A program made the position numbers and the translations under genes. Below the pieces are notes generated by a model. That model searched no databases and was not told the DNA's origin. It saw nothing but the letters and a program-made list of their open reading frames with translations. 64,000 nucleotides of DNA from Arenibacter algicola. GTDB lineage: Bacteria > Bacteroidota > Bacteroidia > Flavobacteriales > Flavobacteriaceae. The stretch is from the NCBI RefSeq assembly GCF_000733925.1, contig NZ_JPOO01000003.1, positions 1,922,001-1,986,000 of the forward strand, written 5' to 3'. Of this stretch, positions 18,036-27,900 are shown in pieces; the stretch's first letter is position 1; each line of letters starts with the position of its first letter.

Positions 18036-18779
18036 TCAGAATTTTTCCATTTCCTCCCGAATCACTTCAAACTCTTCCTTAGAAATATATTTCAGGGCCA
18101 GGGGAAAAAGGGTTTCATCTTCACGATAGATGTGAAGTTTGATAAGCTCTACCAACTCTCGAGAAGTTTCATAGGCAGTATCAAGCACAAAAATCCTGGA
18201 ACGCTCATCTGCCATGCGGGTTGCCAGACCAAGCAGATTGAAGGCAAGTGCGCCCAATTGAATAAATTTCACATGGTCATCTTCCATCACGTCAATAGCA
18301 GTAACCTGTTTTACCCCTTTACTATGCTCGCCTGCCAAGATCAATTTATTATGAAGGATGGGGAACAAAACTTTTTCTTCCTTTCTGTTGTGCGGAAGAA
18401 GATCTTCGTCAAAACATTTAAAAAATTTTGAAAACGATCCATTTATTTCTTTGGTGAGATTGTACCCATTAGTTTTGTAGGCAACAATTCCTTTTTCAAA
18501 TTCCTCGACCACTTTTAGCAGCTCCCTGTGCTCGTCCATAAAGGTTATTATAGCATTGGCCATATTTGCTTCCTGTATAGTAACTTTCCCAGGTTCCTCG
18601 TAAGCGTTTGGCGGATCCATAGGTGAATCCTCCTGATCGTCCAATCCTTTCTCGCTCTGCTTTTTTACAGGATCGATTTTTTGCAGTTCTTTAAGATCAA
18701 GTCCATTATCTTTTTTTTGATTCCTTTTTAGGATTTCAGGGGGTAATTGCTGCTTTTCTGATTTTCCGGCATTGATCAT
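18036..18779 (-). CDS. Hemerythrin-like (HHE) domain protein
   Basis: This is a 247-residue cytoplasmic protein. Residues 1-75 are charged and probably disordered. Residues 80-247 form a four-helix HHE bundle with di-iron ligands in the order MDEHRELL, LLPHNRKEEKVLFPIL, VMEDDHVKF and IKLHIYREDETLFPLAL. Such proteins bind O2 or NO at a di-iron centre, or repair iron centres as in the YtfE/RIC family. It heads the operon with moaA and the cytochrome b. A TGATA-N2-TATCA palindrome lies 69 bp upstream of its start. A role in NO or oxygen sensing or protection fits the neighbourhood but is inferred. Confidence 0.85.
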   Translation of the reverse strand: MINAGKSEKQQLPPEILKRNQKKDNGLDLKELQKIDPVKKQSEKGLDDQEDSPMDPPNAYEEPGKVTIQEANMANAIITFMDEHRELLKVVEEFEKGIVAYKTNGYNLTKEINGSFSKFFKCFDEDLLPHNRKEEKVLFPILHNKLILAGEHSKGVKQVTAIDVMEDDHVKFIQLGALAFNLLGLATRMADERSRIFVLDTAYETSRELVELIKLHIYREDETLFPLALKYISKEEFEVIREEMEKF

Positions 18780-18847
18780 AACATTATGTTTATTGAACTC
18801 AAGACTAGTTAACTATTAAATTTCGGTACTATAATTGAATAGAAAAA

Positions 18848-18859
18848 TGATATTTATCA
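18848..18859. promoter_or_regulatory. Candidate operator TGATATTTATCA upstream of hemerythrin-moaA operon
   Basis: This is a perfect TGATA-N2-TATCA palindrome, 69 bp before the hemerythrin start and overlapping the stop codon of the transporter gene. The same word, read on the other strand, occurs at 29550. The core TGAT-N4-ATCA also matches the inner part of the CRP/FNR-family box. Confidence 0.55.
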
Positions 18860-19981
18860 CATTTGTCCTTTCCTATAAAAAAGTTCCTTCGCCAGTTTAC
18901 GGACCAGTCCGATGAAGGTTGCTGCCCAAGCTAGGAGCGCTACATAGATAAAATATCTTGGGATAGGCAATAAAAAGTCCAGATCCATTGCTGTGGCCAT
19001 CATATAGGTGCAAGCCGTGTACATGCCCAAAGGGAACACCGCTCCCCAGTATAAGGGATCATACGTTAGAGGGAATTTTTTGTAAAGATGTCTCCACCCG
19101 GCCAAAATAATCAACATGGGAATCCACCACGTTCCTGTTGCCCAATAGAAAATAGAAAATCCTTTAAGGAAGGCAAGCGTAGAAAGCAAAAATGGTGCAT
19201 GTGGGGTGTTGATGATAAGTAAAGAGCCTGCCAATGTCGAAATAGCCATGGCCCCCATATTGATCCAGTAAGGCGGAGAAAGATCACTGGGAGAAAATTT
19301 AAAAAATGTATAACGATAAAAGATAAGGGAGATCATCCAAATATATTGCATGCCGCCCCAAAGCCACATGGAAAAAGCAAAGAAATTTATGATAAGTTTA
19401 TAGGATTCAAAGTGCATGGACAGTTGTGCACTCAAAACTGCGAGTGCCTGTGTAGAGACAACGGCAAGTAGCCAGGCACCGTTTATTCCTTCTTCAAGTG
19501 GTGGTTTGTTTTTCTTGATGGTAAAGGTTGTGAAAATGGTATAAGTAATTATCAACCAAAGAACAATTCCGAGGTACCAAAGTATCACTGCAACCTGAAA
19601 ATTTTCCCATAAAAGGATAAATTGCCCACCCAATATGCAGGTAGCCGCAACAGTTGTGAAAAAACCAACTCCTTGGGTATGGCTGAATAGATCTGCGAGA
19701 AATTCTTTCCTGAACAGTATAAAACGCAATAAAGTGAGACTGCACAAAATCACATAGGCAAAAATATTCAACCAAAACAAGCCCATGGCAATCAACGGCA
19801 TTTCTAAAAAATCAGCGGCAATGGAAACTATACCCGTTGCCATCACCATTGCAAAATAGGATGGTGCTAAATTTTTTATTATTCCTTGCATACCGGTCAA
19901 AAAATTATTTTTTGTTTGATCGGACAAGTTGCCTGCAGCCTTTTGTAATTCTTGATCCATAGAAAAGTTTAGAGATGACAT
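18857..19981 (-). CDS. TDT/TehA/SLAC1-family membrane transporter
   Basis: This 374-residue protein has about ten hydrophobic helices and belongs to the tellurite-resistance/dicarboxylate transporter (TDT) family, which includes TehA and SLAC1-type anion channels. Typical features are SYFAMVMATGIVSIA in the first helix, the central phenylalanine-rich helices, and WWIPMLIILAGWRHL. It is the last gene of the nar operon, 32 bp after narK. Since related channels conduct nitrate, chloride or small organic anions, nitrite or nitrate export is an attractive but unproven role. Confidence 0.83.
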   Translation of the reverse strand: MSSLNFSMDQELQKAAGNLSDQTKNNFLTGMQGIIKNLAPSYFAMVMATGIVSIAADFLEMPLIAMGLFWLNIFAYVILCSLTLLRFILFRKEFLADLFSHTQGVGFFTTVAATCILGGQFILLWENFQVAVILWYLGIVLWLIITYTIFTTFTIKKNKPPLEEGINGAWLLAVVSTQALAVLSAQLSMHFESYKLIINFFAFSMWLWGGMQYIWMISLIFYRYTFFKFSPSDLSPPYWINMGAMAISTLAGSLLIINTPHAPFLLSTLAFLKGFSIFYWATGTWWIPMLIILAGWRHLYKKFPLTYDPLYWGAVFPLGMYTACTYMMATAMDLDFLLPIPRYFIYVALLAWAATFIGLVRKLAKELFYRKGQM

Positions 19982-20013
19982 TCAACCTTCGCCATTTATA
20001 TTTTGCGATTATA

Positions 20014-21507
20014 CTATTTTTGATGTGGAGTTAGGTTGGCCTTTTTGATGGCAATACGTTGAAAGATGATGCAAATGATCGCTATCACGGCAAGATACAT
20101 CCAACAAGTTGTCCATACCCCTGTCCCCTCTAACAGAAAACCGAAAAAAATGGGGTTGAAAAATCCACCTAGCCCACCGATTACACCTACAATACCTCCT
20201 ACCGTTCCAATACTGCTGGGGTAATAATCAGAAATATGCTTATAAACGGCCGCTGTGCCTATCCCCATCATAATGCCTAGGATAAAGACCAAACTAAAGA
20301 AAATCCATTTATTGGCCTGAAAATAAATATGCGTAAAACCCTTTGCCAGCAATTGTCCCTTACTCACTATATCGCCTTTTTGAACCTGTGGTTCCTGCCA
20401 AAAGGAAGAAGTAGGGAAGGGAGTGAAGTCCTCGTCTGCATTGTGGAAAATACCCAAACGAACTTCAGTCTGGACGATGTCGCCACCTTGTGTCTGAAGT
20501 GTATATACAACGTCATCTATGGTGATGGCATTGGCAGAAACATCAGTGACAATCCCAGGTTTACTGGCCATAATGCCCTGCCCGGGTGCCCGGATTTCCA
20601 TGCGTGGGGGGAAAAGAAAAAATAAACACACAAGACAAACTCCGAACACCCATATAAGGACCAGGCGTGCTCCCAATTTATCGGAAAGCCAGCCGCCAAC
20701 TGCTCTAATCAGACCGGCAGGCAAGCTGAAAACAGAAACCATTATTCCCGCGGTAACAATGGACAGGGAATACATGTTCACATAATAGGGAATGAGCCAT
20801 TGTGCCAAGGTTACAATGCTCCCGAAAACAAAAAAATAATACAGCCCGAAACGCCACACCCTCATTTCTTTTAAAGGTGCCAAACGCTGTAGCATTGTTT
20901 TTACTTCGGTCGTTTTTTTGTTTTTAGTGGCTAAAAGAAAAATAATGGCCATGGCCACCAGCATTGCAGCATACAGCTGCGGTAGAATTCGCCATCTTTC
21001 TGGATCAGCTCCGTGTTCCGTAAGTTTATTGAGGATACTTGGCGCAAACAATGTTGTCAAAGCCGCCCCCGCATTGCCGATCCCAAAAATTCCGAGTACA
21101 GTGCCCTGTTTTTCTTTTGGATACCATAAAGAAGTATAGGCCACCCCTGCCGCGAAAATGCTTCCGGCCATTCCAAAGCCAAAACTCAACAAAAGAAACG
21201 ATGTAAAACTATTAGCCTGCGATAAAAAGAACATCGGGACAGCACAGAATAACATTATAGCCCCCATTACCCACTTGCCCCCGTATTTGTCGGTGAGTAT
21301 TCCAATAGGCAACCGAAAAATAGAGCCAACCAATACCGGAACACCCAATAACCAACCTATCTGGACCGGATTCCATTTAAATATATCATTATTGACAAGA
21401 AAAGTGACCAGTACACCATTGGTCATCCAGGCAGCAAAACAAACCGTAAACGCAAGTGTGTTAAAAAACAAGATTCTATGCGCTTTACCTGTAGCTACCG
21501 TTTCCAT
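20014..21507 (-). CDS. narK: NarK-type nitrate/nitrite MFS transporter with extracytoplasmic insert
   Basis: NarK moves nitrate in and nitrite out. Twelve helices are visible with both nitrate-signature motifs (GIGNAGAAL near 142 and GGIVGVIGGLGGFFNP in the C-terminal half). The two substrate arginines are present in SIFRLPIG (about 65) and LIRAVGGW (about 268). At 497 residues it is longer than usual. The excess is a block of about 95 residues (about 304-398) between two C-half helices, with a beta-rich pattern ending in QVQKGDIVSKGQLLAKGF, which resembles a biotinyl/lipoyl-type barrel turn. It sits between the narI-linked membrane protein and the TDT gene. Transport of nitrate is near certain; the role of the insert is unknown. 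Confidence 0.93.
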   Translation of the reverse strand: METVATGKAHRILFFNTLAFTVCFAAWMTNGVLVTFLVNNDIFKWNPVQIGWLLGVPVLVGSIFRLPIGILTDKYGGKWVMGAIMLFCAVPMFFLSQANSFTSFLLLSFGFGMAGSIFAAGVAYTSLWYPKEKQGTVLGIFGIGNAGAALTTLFAPSILNKLTEHGADPERWRILPQLYAAMLVAMAIIFLLATKNKKTTEVKTMLQRLAPLKEMRVWRFGLYYFFVFGSIVTLAQWLIPYYVNMYSLSIVTAGIMVSVFSLPAGLIRAVGGWLSDKLGARLVLIWVFGVCLVCLFFLFPPRMEIRAPGQGIMASKPGIVTDVSANAITIDDVVYTLQTQGGDIVQTEVRLGIFHNADEDFTPFPTSSFWQEPQVQKGDIVSKGQLLAKGFTHIYFQANKWIFFSLVFILGIMMGIGTAAVYKHISDYYPSSIGTVGGIVGVIGGLGGFFNPIFFGFLLEGTGVWTTCWMYLAVIAIICIIFQRIAIKKANLTPHQK

Positions 21508-21617
21508 GTATATTTTTCGCTTTTTAATTCACAAAAAGTTACCTGCAAAAGTGGAAAAAATGGTACCAACACTTTTTCCATTCACCCATTACCCGCTCCC
21601 AATAAAGGCCACCATCG

Positions 21618-21962
21618 TCATTTCACTTTGTAGGTAACCACCAAATATATTCCCCACAAGACGAGAAGAATCATTATGATAGCTACAATTCCGCTGGATT
21701 TGGCCATTCTTTTAAAAATAGGAAAATCAATATCGAACAATTGCAAACCCTCTTCGCCCGCTATCTTAGCTACTTTTCGCATTACAAAAATCGTAGCTAT
21801 GAATACAACAAGTATTGCCCCTCCAAGAACATAGTACATTACCTCTATGTCCAAAGGAGTGCTGGCCGTACTTTGAGCAAAAGCATCCTGGTAGCTTAAC
21901 GAAAGAGTTAAACACATTAAAACGGCCAATAATTTCAGTGAGGGATTAAGTGTGGCTTTCAT
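21618..21962 (-). CDS. Small membrane protein between narI and narK
   Basis: This 114-residue protein has a signal peptide (cut near SYQDAFAQS) and two further membrane helices (LDIEVMYYVLGGAILVVFIA and GIVAIIMILLVLWGIYLVV). The layout resembles the N-terminal part of Bacteroidota CcoP-type subunits, which also start with a signal peptide, a short serine-threonine linker and a helix. No heme motif is present. It begins 18 bp after narI and is therefore part of the nar operon. I do not recognise a named family. It may be an assembly or stabilising subunit. Confidence 0.7.
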   Translation of the reverse strand: MKATLNPSLKLLAVLMCLTLSLSYQDAFAQSTASTPLDIEVMYYVLGGAILVVFIATIFVMRKVAKIAGEEGLQLFDIDFPIFKRMAKSSGIVAIIMILLVLWGIYLVVTYKVK

Positions 21963-21980
21963 AACTGATTATTTAGATAA

Positions 21981-22703
21981 TTAATTATTCCTTGATTTGT
22001 GCCCTTGGCGATGTGCTTTCGAAACCCGGATACGTTTCCTATTCCAATTCCACATTACCTGCTGATAACTTCTCCATGTATAATCAAGTGGGTAGACCAA
22101 AAAGTGCATAAATCGTGTGAAAGGAATAATACCGATAAGGCTGAAAGCAGCAATCACATGGATTTTAAGCGAAAGGGAGGTTACGCTGGAAATAGCATCA
22201 ATTTGTGGGTCGAAAACAAAAATTGAACGGAGATAAGGTGTAAGGAATGCTGCAAACCATGCCGAACCCCAACGGCTTGTGTATGCCACCACCAATCCAG
22301 AAATAATTTGCACCAACAGCACTATATATACCACAAAATCCATTTTATTGGTAACCATCTGCACACGTCTATCTGTCAACCGTCTATAAATAAGAAGCAT
22401 TAGGCCGAAGAAAGCTGACAGACCAAAAACAAAAGCAGTTATTTCCAATATCAGAAGCCTGACGGGCTGTCCGGTCCATAACAAAACACTGGCTGGAAAC
22501 AAAAAGGCAATCAAATGCCCGAAGAACAGGATTAACAAACCCCAGTGAAACAACTGGCTTCCAAGAAAAAGTTTTTTCCCTTCGAGAAATTGCGAGGAAA
22601 GTGAGGAAACCGAGAATGCCCTGTTTTTATATCGGTAAATGGACCCGATGAGAAAGATGGCGAGACTGGTGTAAGGAAATACAACAAATAACAAATAGTC
22701 CAT
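21981..22703 (-). CDS. narI: Respiratory nitrate reductase gamma subunit NarI
   Basis: NarI is the diheme cytochrome b that oxidises quinol and anchors NarGH. The 240-residue protein has five helices. Heme-ligand histidines are visible in SQLFHWGLLILFFGHLIAFL (positions 53 and 63) and in LKIHVIAAFSLIGIIPFTRF plus the following MH. The C-terminal cytoplasmic tail is basic (WNRKRIRVSKAHRQGHKS). It starts 2 bp after narJ. Identification is secure. Confidence 0.95.
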   Translation of the reverse strand: MDYLLFVVFPYTSLAIFLIGSIYRYKNRAFSVSSLSSQFLEGKKLFLGSQLFHWGLLILFFGHLIAFLFPASVLLWTGQPVRLLILEITAFVFGLSAFFGLMLLIYRRLTDRRVQMVTNKMDFVVYIVLLVQIISGLVVAYTSRWGSAWFAAFLTPYLRSIFVFDPQIDAISSVTSLSLKIHVIAAFSLIGIIPFTRFMHFLVYPLDYTWRSYQQVMWNWNRKRIRVSKAHRQGHKSRNN

Positions 22704-22705
22704 AG

Positions 22706-23434
22706 TTAGTCGAGTTTTTGCAAAGACTCAAAATCCTGCGCCTCTGAGTTTTGCGTATGGTTAAAAGTTTGCAGTGCGGTTTGTTTATTGAAAAAAGAGC
22801 GGTGATATGAAGAAGTGAGAACTGTATCGCCCTCCACAACCATTTCTTTCTCACCGAAATCTTTTCTTAAGACTTCGAGCAACGCAGTAAAACAATTTTT
22901 ATAAACGTTTCCGTGATTGAGTTCTTCTTGGATAATTGCCCTGTGCTTTTTTCGAAGTATTCTCATTTTCATGTCAACTCTTGCGGAATTAAATTCTGTA
23001 ATCATCTTTTTTACACAGGGAATAAAAATTCTCCATACTAGATCTTCAATAAACCGATCATCTTCGGATTTTGTCATCAAAACGAGAACATTGCAGATAT
23101 TATCAGGAAGGTCCGTCCCGCAATCATTGTTTATCTTTTGTTGTTCCCCTTGCATGTTCAAAAGAAACGCGCCCCTTTTATAATCTTCGCCAAACATCAC
23201 ATAGCCAAGATCAAGATAGCAGATAGGCTGCACATCAAATGTTTTTGTGAAGAGCTCCTCCCTTTCATCAAGAGGGCAATTGTTCATGAATTTGGAAAAT
23301 GGATGTAGTTCTTTTCCTGCTTCAGGATAAAACCCGTCAAGAAAATCCTGGACCTCTTTTAGGTGAAGAACGAAATCTTCTTCAGGATATCTAAAAAGGT
23401 TTGCGAGTAACGAATAATGTTTCCTGTCTTTCAT
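22706..23434 (-). CDS. narJ: Nitrate reductase assembly chaperone NarJ
   Basis: NarJ is a TorD-like chaperone that holds apo-NarGH during Moco insertion. The 242-residue protein is all-helical, with the NarJ-type opening YSLLANLFRYPEEDF and the segment PICYLDLGYVMFGEDYKRGAFLLNM where E. coli NarJ has a comparable LYLFEH-RGxAM stretch. The C-terminal third is variable. It lies 12 bp after narH and 2 bp before narI, the canonical GHJI order. Sequence similarity is modest but the context makes the call firm. Confidence 0.9.
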   Translation of the reverse strand: MKDRKHYSLLANLFRYPEEDFVLHLKEVQDFLDGFYPEAGKELHPFSKFMNNCPLDEREELFTKTFDVQPICYLDLGYVMFGEDYKRGAFLLNMQGEQQKINNDCGTDLPDNICNVLVLMTKSEDDRFIEDLVWRIFIPCVKKMITEFNSARVDMKMRILRKKHRAIIQEELNHGNVYKNCFTALLEVLRKDFGEKEMVVEGDTVLTSSYHRSFFNKQTALQTFNHTQNSEAQDFESLQKLD

Positions 23435-23446
23435 CTGTCATTAATT

Positions 23447-24940
23447 TTACCAGCCTCTCTTGGGTTTTTCTTTAAATCCAAATCCGGCCGAACCTTTTAC
23501 GTCAGCCGTACTTTCAAGCATTTCAATTGATTCTTCCCTGTGTGCGGGCGGAATTACAAACCGCTCATCAAATGTTGCCAAAGACGTCAGCCTAAAAATC
23601 GCATCGGCCGTATCGGCTTCCAAACTCACTTCGCCCATTGCCTTATCTACGATTTCCTGCTCCACATCGCCAACGGTAATCTGCCTTCTGTGCCAGCGGA
23701 CGGCCATCAAACGTTTGAGCACCTCAACAATTTTATCAGCATTCCCGGCCGTAAAAAGATTGGCGAGATATTTTATCGGTAGACGATTGTTTTCAATTCC
23801 TCCCCAAAGAAACTGGGTGTTTGATTCTTCATAAACTCCGTCCTTAACGGTTGCCATTCCTGGCATAAGCGCTGGGACATAGAATAAATTCGGCAGTGTC
23901 CTGAATTCAGGATGGAGCGGTAGAGCAATTTTCCATTCCTTCACAAATTTATAAACAGGGGATTTCTGGGCCGCTTCAAGGGTCGAGTCGGCAATCCCGT
24001 TTTTCCTTGCTTCTTTTATGATTTCCGGGTCGAAAGGGTCCAGATAGATTCCTAATTGTGCATCTACCAATTGGTCGTCCGGTACGGAAGCAGCTTCCTG
24101 AATTCTATCGGCATCATACAGCAAAACCCCTAAGTAGCGGATCCTTCCTACGCACTGATGCATACAGGCAGGTGCTTGTCCTGATTCCAGCCGTGGGTAG
24201 CACAAAATACATTTCTCTGATTTTCCCGTGTGCCAGTTGTAATACGATTTTTTATAGGGACAAGCAGTAACACACATTCTCCATGCGCGGCAAACCTGTT
24301 GATTGATAAGCACCACCCCATCTTCCCCTCTTTTGTAAATGGCACCGGAAGGGCAGGACGCAACGCAGGCAGGATTTAAACAATGATTACAGATTCGAGG
24401 CAGGTAAAAAAACGTCATTCTTTCCAACTGGAACATCACCTCCTGCTCTGAAGGGCTGAGGTTTTTAAAGTTTACATCCTGACGTGCATAATCTGGCGAG
24501 CCTCCCAAATCATCGTCCCAATTGGGACCTGCCTTGACATCCATGTGTTCTCCCGTTACAAGGGACACAGGACGTGCCGTAGGCTGATCATCGCCTTCGG
24601 GGGCCGTGAACAAATCTTCATACTTATAGGTCCAAGGCTCGTAGTAATCGTCCAGGACAGGAAGATGGGGATTGTGAAAAATATTCTTCAGTCCCCTTAA
24701 CTTTCCGGCTCCCTTGAGCGATACTGAGTTTCCATTTTTCTCCCATCCCCCTTTGTATATATCCTGGTTTTCCCATTTGGTAGGATAGCCGGTACCCGGT
24801 TTTGTTTCAACATTGTTCCACCACATATACTCCGCACCTTTCCTATCTGTCCAAACATTTTTACAGGCGATGGAACAGGTATGGCATCCGATACATTTAT
24901 CGAGATGAAAAACCATTGATACTTGTGACCTGATGTCCAT
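23447..24940 (-). CDS. narH: Respiratory nitrate reductase beta subunit NarH
   Basis: NarH carries three [4Fe-4S] clusters and one [3Fe-4S] cluster between NarI and NarG. The ligand groups are CIGCHTCSIAC (residues 15-25), CNHCLNPACVASCP, CRAWRMCVTACP and CILCYPRLESGQAPACMHQC. The tryptophan in CRAW replaces a cysteine, as in all NarH proteins, and makes the [3Fe-4S] site. The 497-residue length is usual. It starts 19 bp after narG. Secure. Confidence 0.97.
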   Translation of the reverse strand: MDIRSQVSMVFHLDKCIGCHTCSIACKNVWTDRKGAEYMWWNNVETKPGTGYPTKWENQDIYKGGWEKNGNSVSLKGAGKLRGLKNIFHNPHLPVLDDYYEPWTYKYEDLFTAPEGDDQPTARPVSLVTGEHMDVKAGPNWDDDLGGSPDYARQDVNFKNLSPSEQEVMFQLERMTFFYLPRICNHCLNPACVASCPSGAIYKRGEDGVVLINQQVCRAWRMCVTACPYKKSYYNWHTGKSEKCILCYPRLESGQAPACMHQCVGRIRYLGVLLYDADRIQEAASVPDDQLVDAQLGIYLDPFDPEIIKEARKNGIADSTLEAAQKSPVYKFVKEWKIALPLHPEFRTLPNLFYVPALMPGMATVKDGVYEESNTQFLWGGIENNRLPIKYLANLFTAGNADKIVEVLKRLMAVRWHRRQITVGDVEQEIVDKAMGEVSLEADTADAIFRLTSLATFDERFVIPPAHREESIEMLESTADVKGSAGFGFKEKPKRGW

Positions 24941-24959
24941 AGTTCTATTTATTAGTATG

Positions 24960-27900
24960 TTAAAATTCTACTTTGTTCATTTTTCTTACAAGCACGTGGG
25001 TATCGCGGTTTGCACCAACGGGTCCCCAATAATTAAGGTGAAATGAAAACTGTGCATAACCGCCCACCATCAAACTTGGCTTTAGGTGCACCCGTGTAAA
25101 ACTATTGTGGCCACCAGCCCTTCTGCCTCCCCTTTCCTGGGACTTTGGAACGGAGTAGGTTCTTTCGGGGGAGTGATACACAATACAAACTCCGTTGGGA
25201 ATCCTTGAACTTACGCAGGCGCGAGTACAATAAACCCCGTGATCGTTGTACACTTCGACCCAATCATTGTCCTTGACCCCGATTGCTACTGCATCTTCCT
25301 CACTCATCCAGCAGGGTTCCATTCCTCTTGAAAGTGTAAGCATCCTTAGGGTATCCCCGTATGTAGAATGTATATGCCATTTTCCGTGAGGAGTTAAGCA
25401 GTTGAACATTTTTGCCTTTCCGTCATTCAGTGTTTTGCGGATGTCTCCATAAACAGTGGGGAGTGGTGAAGGTTTGTAGGTTGGTAGGTTTTCCCCAAAA
25501 GCGATATACCCCTCATGATCGAGATACATGGACTGTCTTCCTGTGAGCGTTCTCCAAGGAACAAGACGGTCCACATTATAGGTATAGGCGCAATAGGCCC
25601 GTCCATTATTCATTAATCCGGACCAAAGGGCGGCCGTGTTGTATCGTCTCGGCTGCGCTAGTAGATCATTGAAATCGATACGCACATCTTTGCTTCCGGC
25701 GCCAAGATCCGCAAGAACAAGCCCTGTTTTCTTTTCCATGTTCTCATATGCACGGACATTCAAATGTCCGTTGGTGAGGGTGGAAAGCGTAAGCACAGCA
25801 TTTACAGCTTCAATATCTTCTTTTAGCGAAGGATACTCAATCCCATTGATTTTCTGGACATGGCGCTTGTCCTGGTGCATTTGTTCATACACATCATCTA
25901 CCATAAAAGAAACGCCGTGCGCACCAATCGGTTTTGTTTTTAAATTCGGGCCAAGGGTAATGTATTTATTGTATATCTGTGTGTAATCGCGTTCTACCAT
26001 TACGATCTTGTGCATAGATTTTCCCGGAACCGGTTCGCATTCCCCTTTGCCCCAATCCTTGATCGTTGGCTGGGAGATCTCGTCTATTGAGTCGTGGGAG
26101 AGCGGTACGTTCACGGTATCTTTTACCGGATGGGGCATATATTGCTGTGCCAATTCACTGACTTTCTTGGCGATCAATTGAAATATCTGCCAATCGCTTT
26201 TGGATTCCCAGACAGGGGCGACCGCGGGCGAAAGTGGGTGGATGAACGAGTGCATATCGGTTGAATTGAGATCCGCCTTCTCATACCAAGAAGCTGTTGG
26301 CAAAACAATATCCGAATAGAGAGCGGAGGTGTCCATCCGGAAATTGATATCGACCACCAAATCCATTTTCCCCTTCGGGGCTTCCCTCCAGATAATTTCT
26401 GAAACGTGCTCCTGTGCCACTTCATCGGCTATATCGTTGTGATGGGTGCCGAGATAATGGTTGAGCATATACTCGTGCCCTTTTGCAGAAGACATCAGCG
26501 CATTGCCTCTCCAGATAAACCAGTTGCGGGGAAAAGTTATTTCATTATCGCAGTCTGCAATGGCGTAGTTCAGCTTTTTTGATTTCAACTGGTCTACAAT
26601 GTAATTTTGTATCTCCTCGTCGGTCTTAGCGCCGCTTTTCTCGGCATCTGTAACTACTTCAAGATTATTTTTATCATACTGTGGATAAAAAGGCATCCAT
26701 CCATTTCTCACCGCCATCACCGCCATATCGGCCGAGTGCATGCCTCCGTATTTGCTGTTATCGGGAATGGAATTGTACTGTGCCTGATTGGCATCGTATC
26801 TCCACTGATCGGAATTGATATAGTGCCAGATAGGAGCCTGCTGCATCCTATTGGCACTCTGCCAATCTTTTGCCGCCATGATCGTTCCCCAGGAATCTAC
26901 GGGGGCTAATTTTTCCTGCCCTACGTAATGGTTCATTCCCCCACCGTTCACTCCGTTACAACCGGTGAACAACTGGGCCTGGATCGCGGCACGGTACATA
27001 AGGTTTCCATGGAACCAGTGATTGATGCCGGCACCGGTAATGACCATACATTTTCCTTTGGTCGTCTCAGCAGTGTCCGCCCATTCACGGGCAAACTTAA
27101 TGACTGTATTTCGTCCAATGCCTGTGAAGATTTCGTTCCACGCTGGGGTATATGCTGCTTTTTCATCCTCGTAATCCTTTGGATAATCACCTGCAAGACC
27201 ACGCCCCACTCCATAATGCCCCATCATAATATCATAACTGGTGGCGACCGGAACTTTTTTACCGTCAATAGTCTCAATATATTTTACCGGAACCCCTCGA
27301 TTGGATTTTTTCTTTAACCCAAACTCGGTGTATTCTACTTGCAATACATCATCGCTTTTACTTAAGAGTGTAAGTTCGGGGTCGTACTCCTTGTTGTCTA
27401 CACCATCCTCATAAAGTAAATTCCATTTTGCGATATTGTCTTTTTCTTTATCCCAGCGCTGTCCCATACCTCCTTTCGGCATTACCGGTTTTCCTGTCTT
27501 GGTATCGAGATTTAAAAATTTCCAGTCTCCATTTTCCACCCCTTTATAAGCAGATATCCTATTTGCCCTTAGAAATTTACCCGGCAAATAATGATCTCCT
27601 TCTTTGGTGAGTTCCACAAGAAATGGACAATCAGTATAGCGTTTCACATATTCCATAAAATAAGGCACCTGCCTATCAACATGGTATTCCTTTAAGATGA
27701 CGTGGGTCACGGCCATCCAAAAAGCGCCATCAGATCCGGCATGGCAGGGAATCCATTGATCCGCATGTTTTGCCACCATACTAAAGTCGGGCGACATCAC
27801 CACCGTTTTGGTCCCATTGTGTTTTGATTCGGAAAAAAAGTGAATGTCAGGTGTTCGTGTCATCCCCAGGTTGGCACCCATAGAAACACAGAATTTGGAG

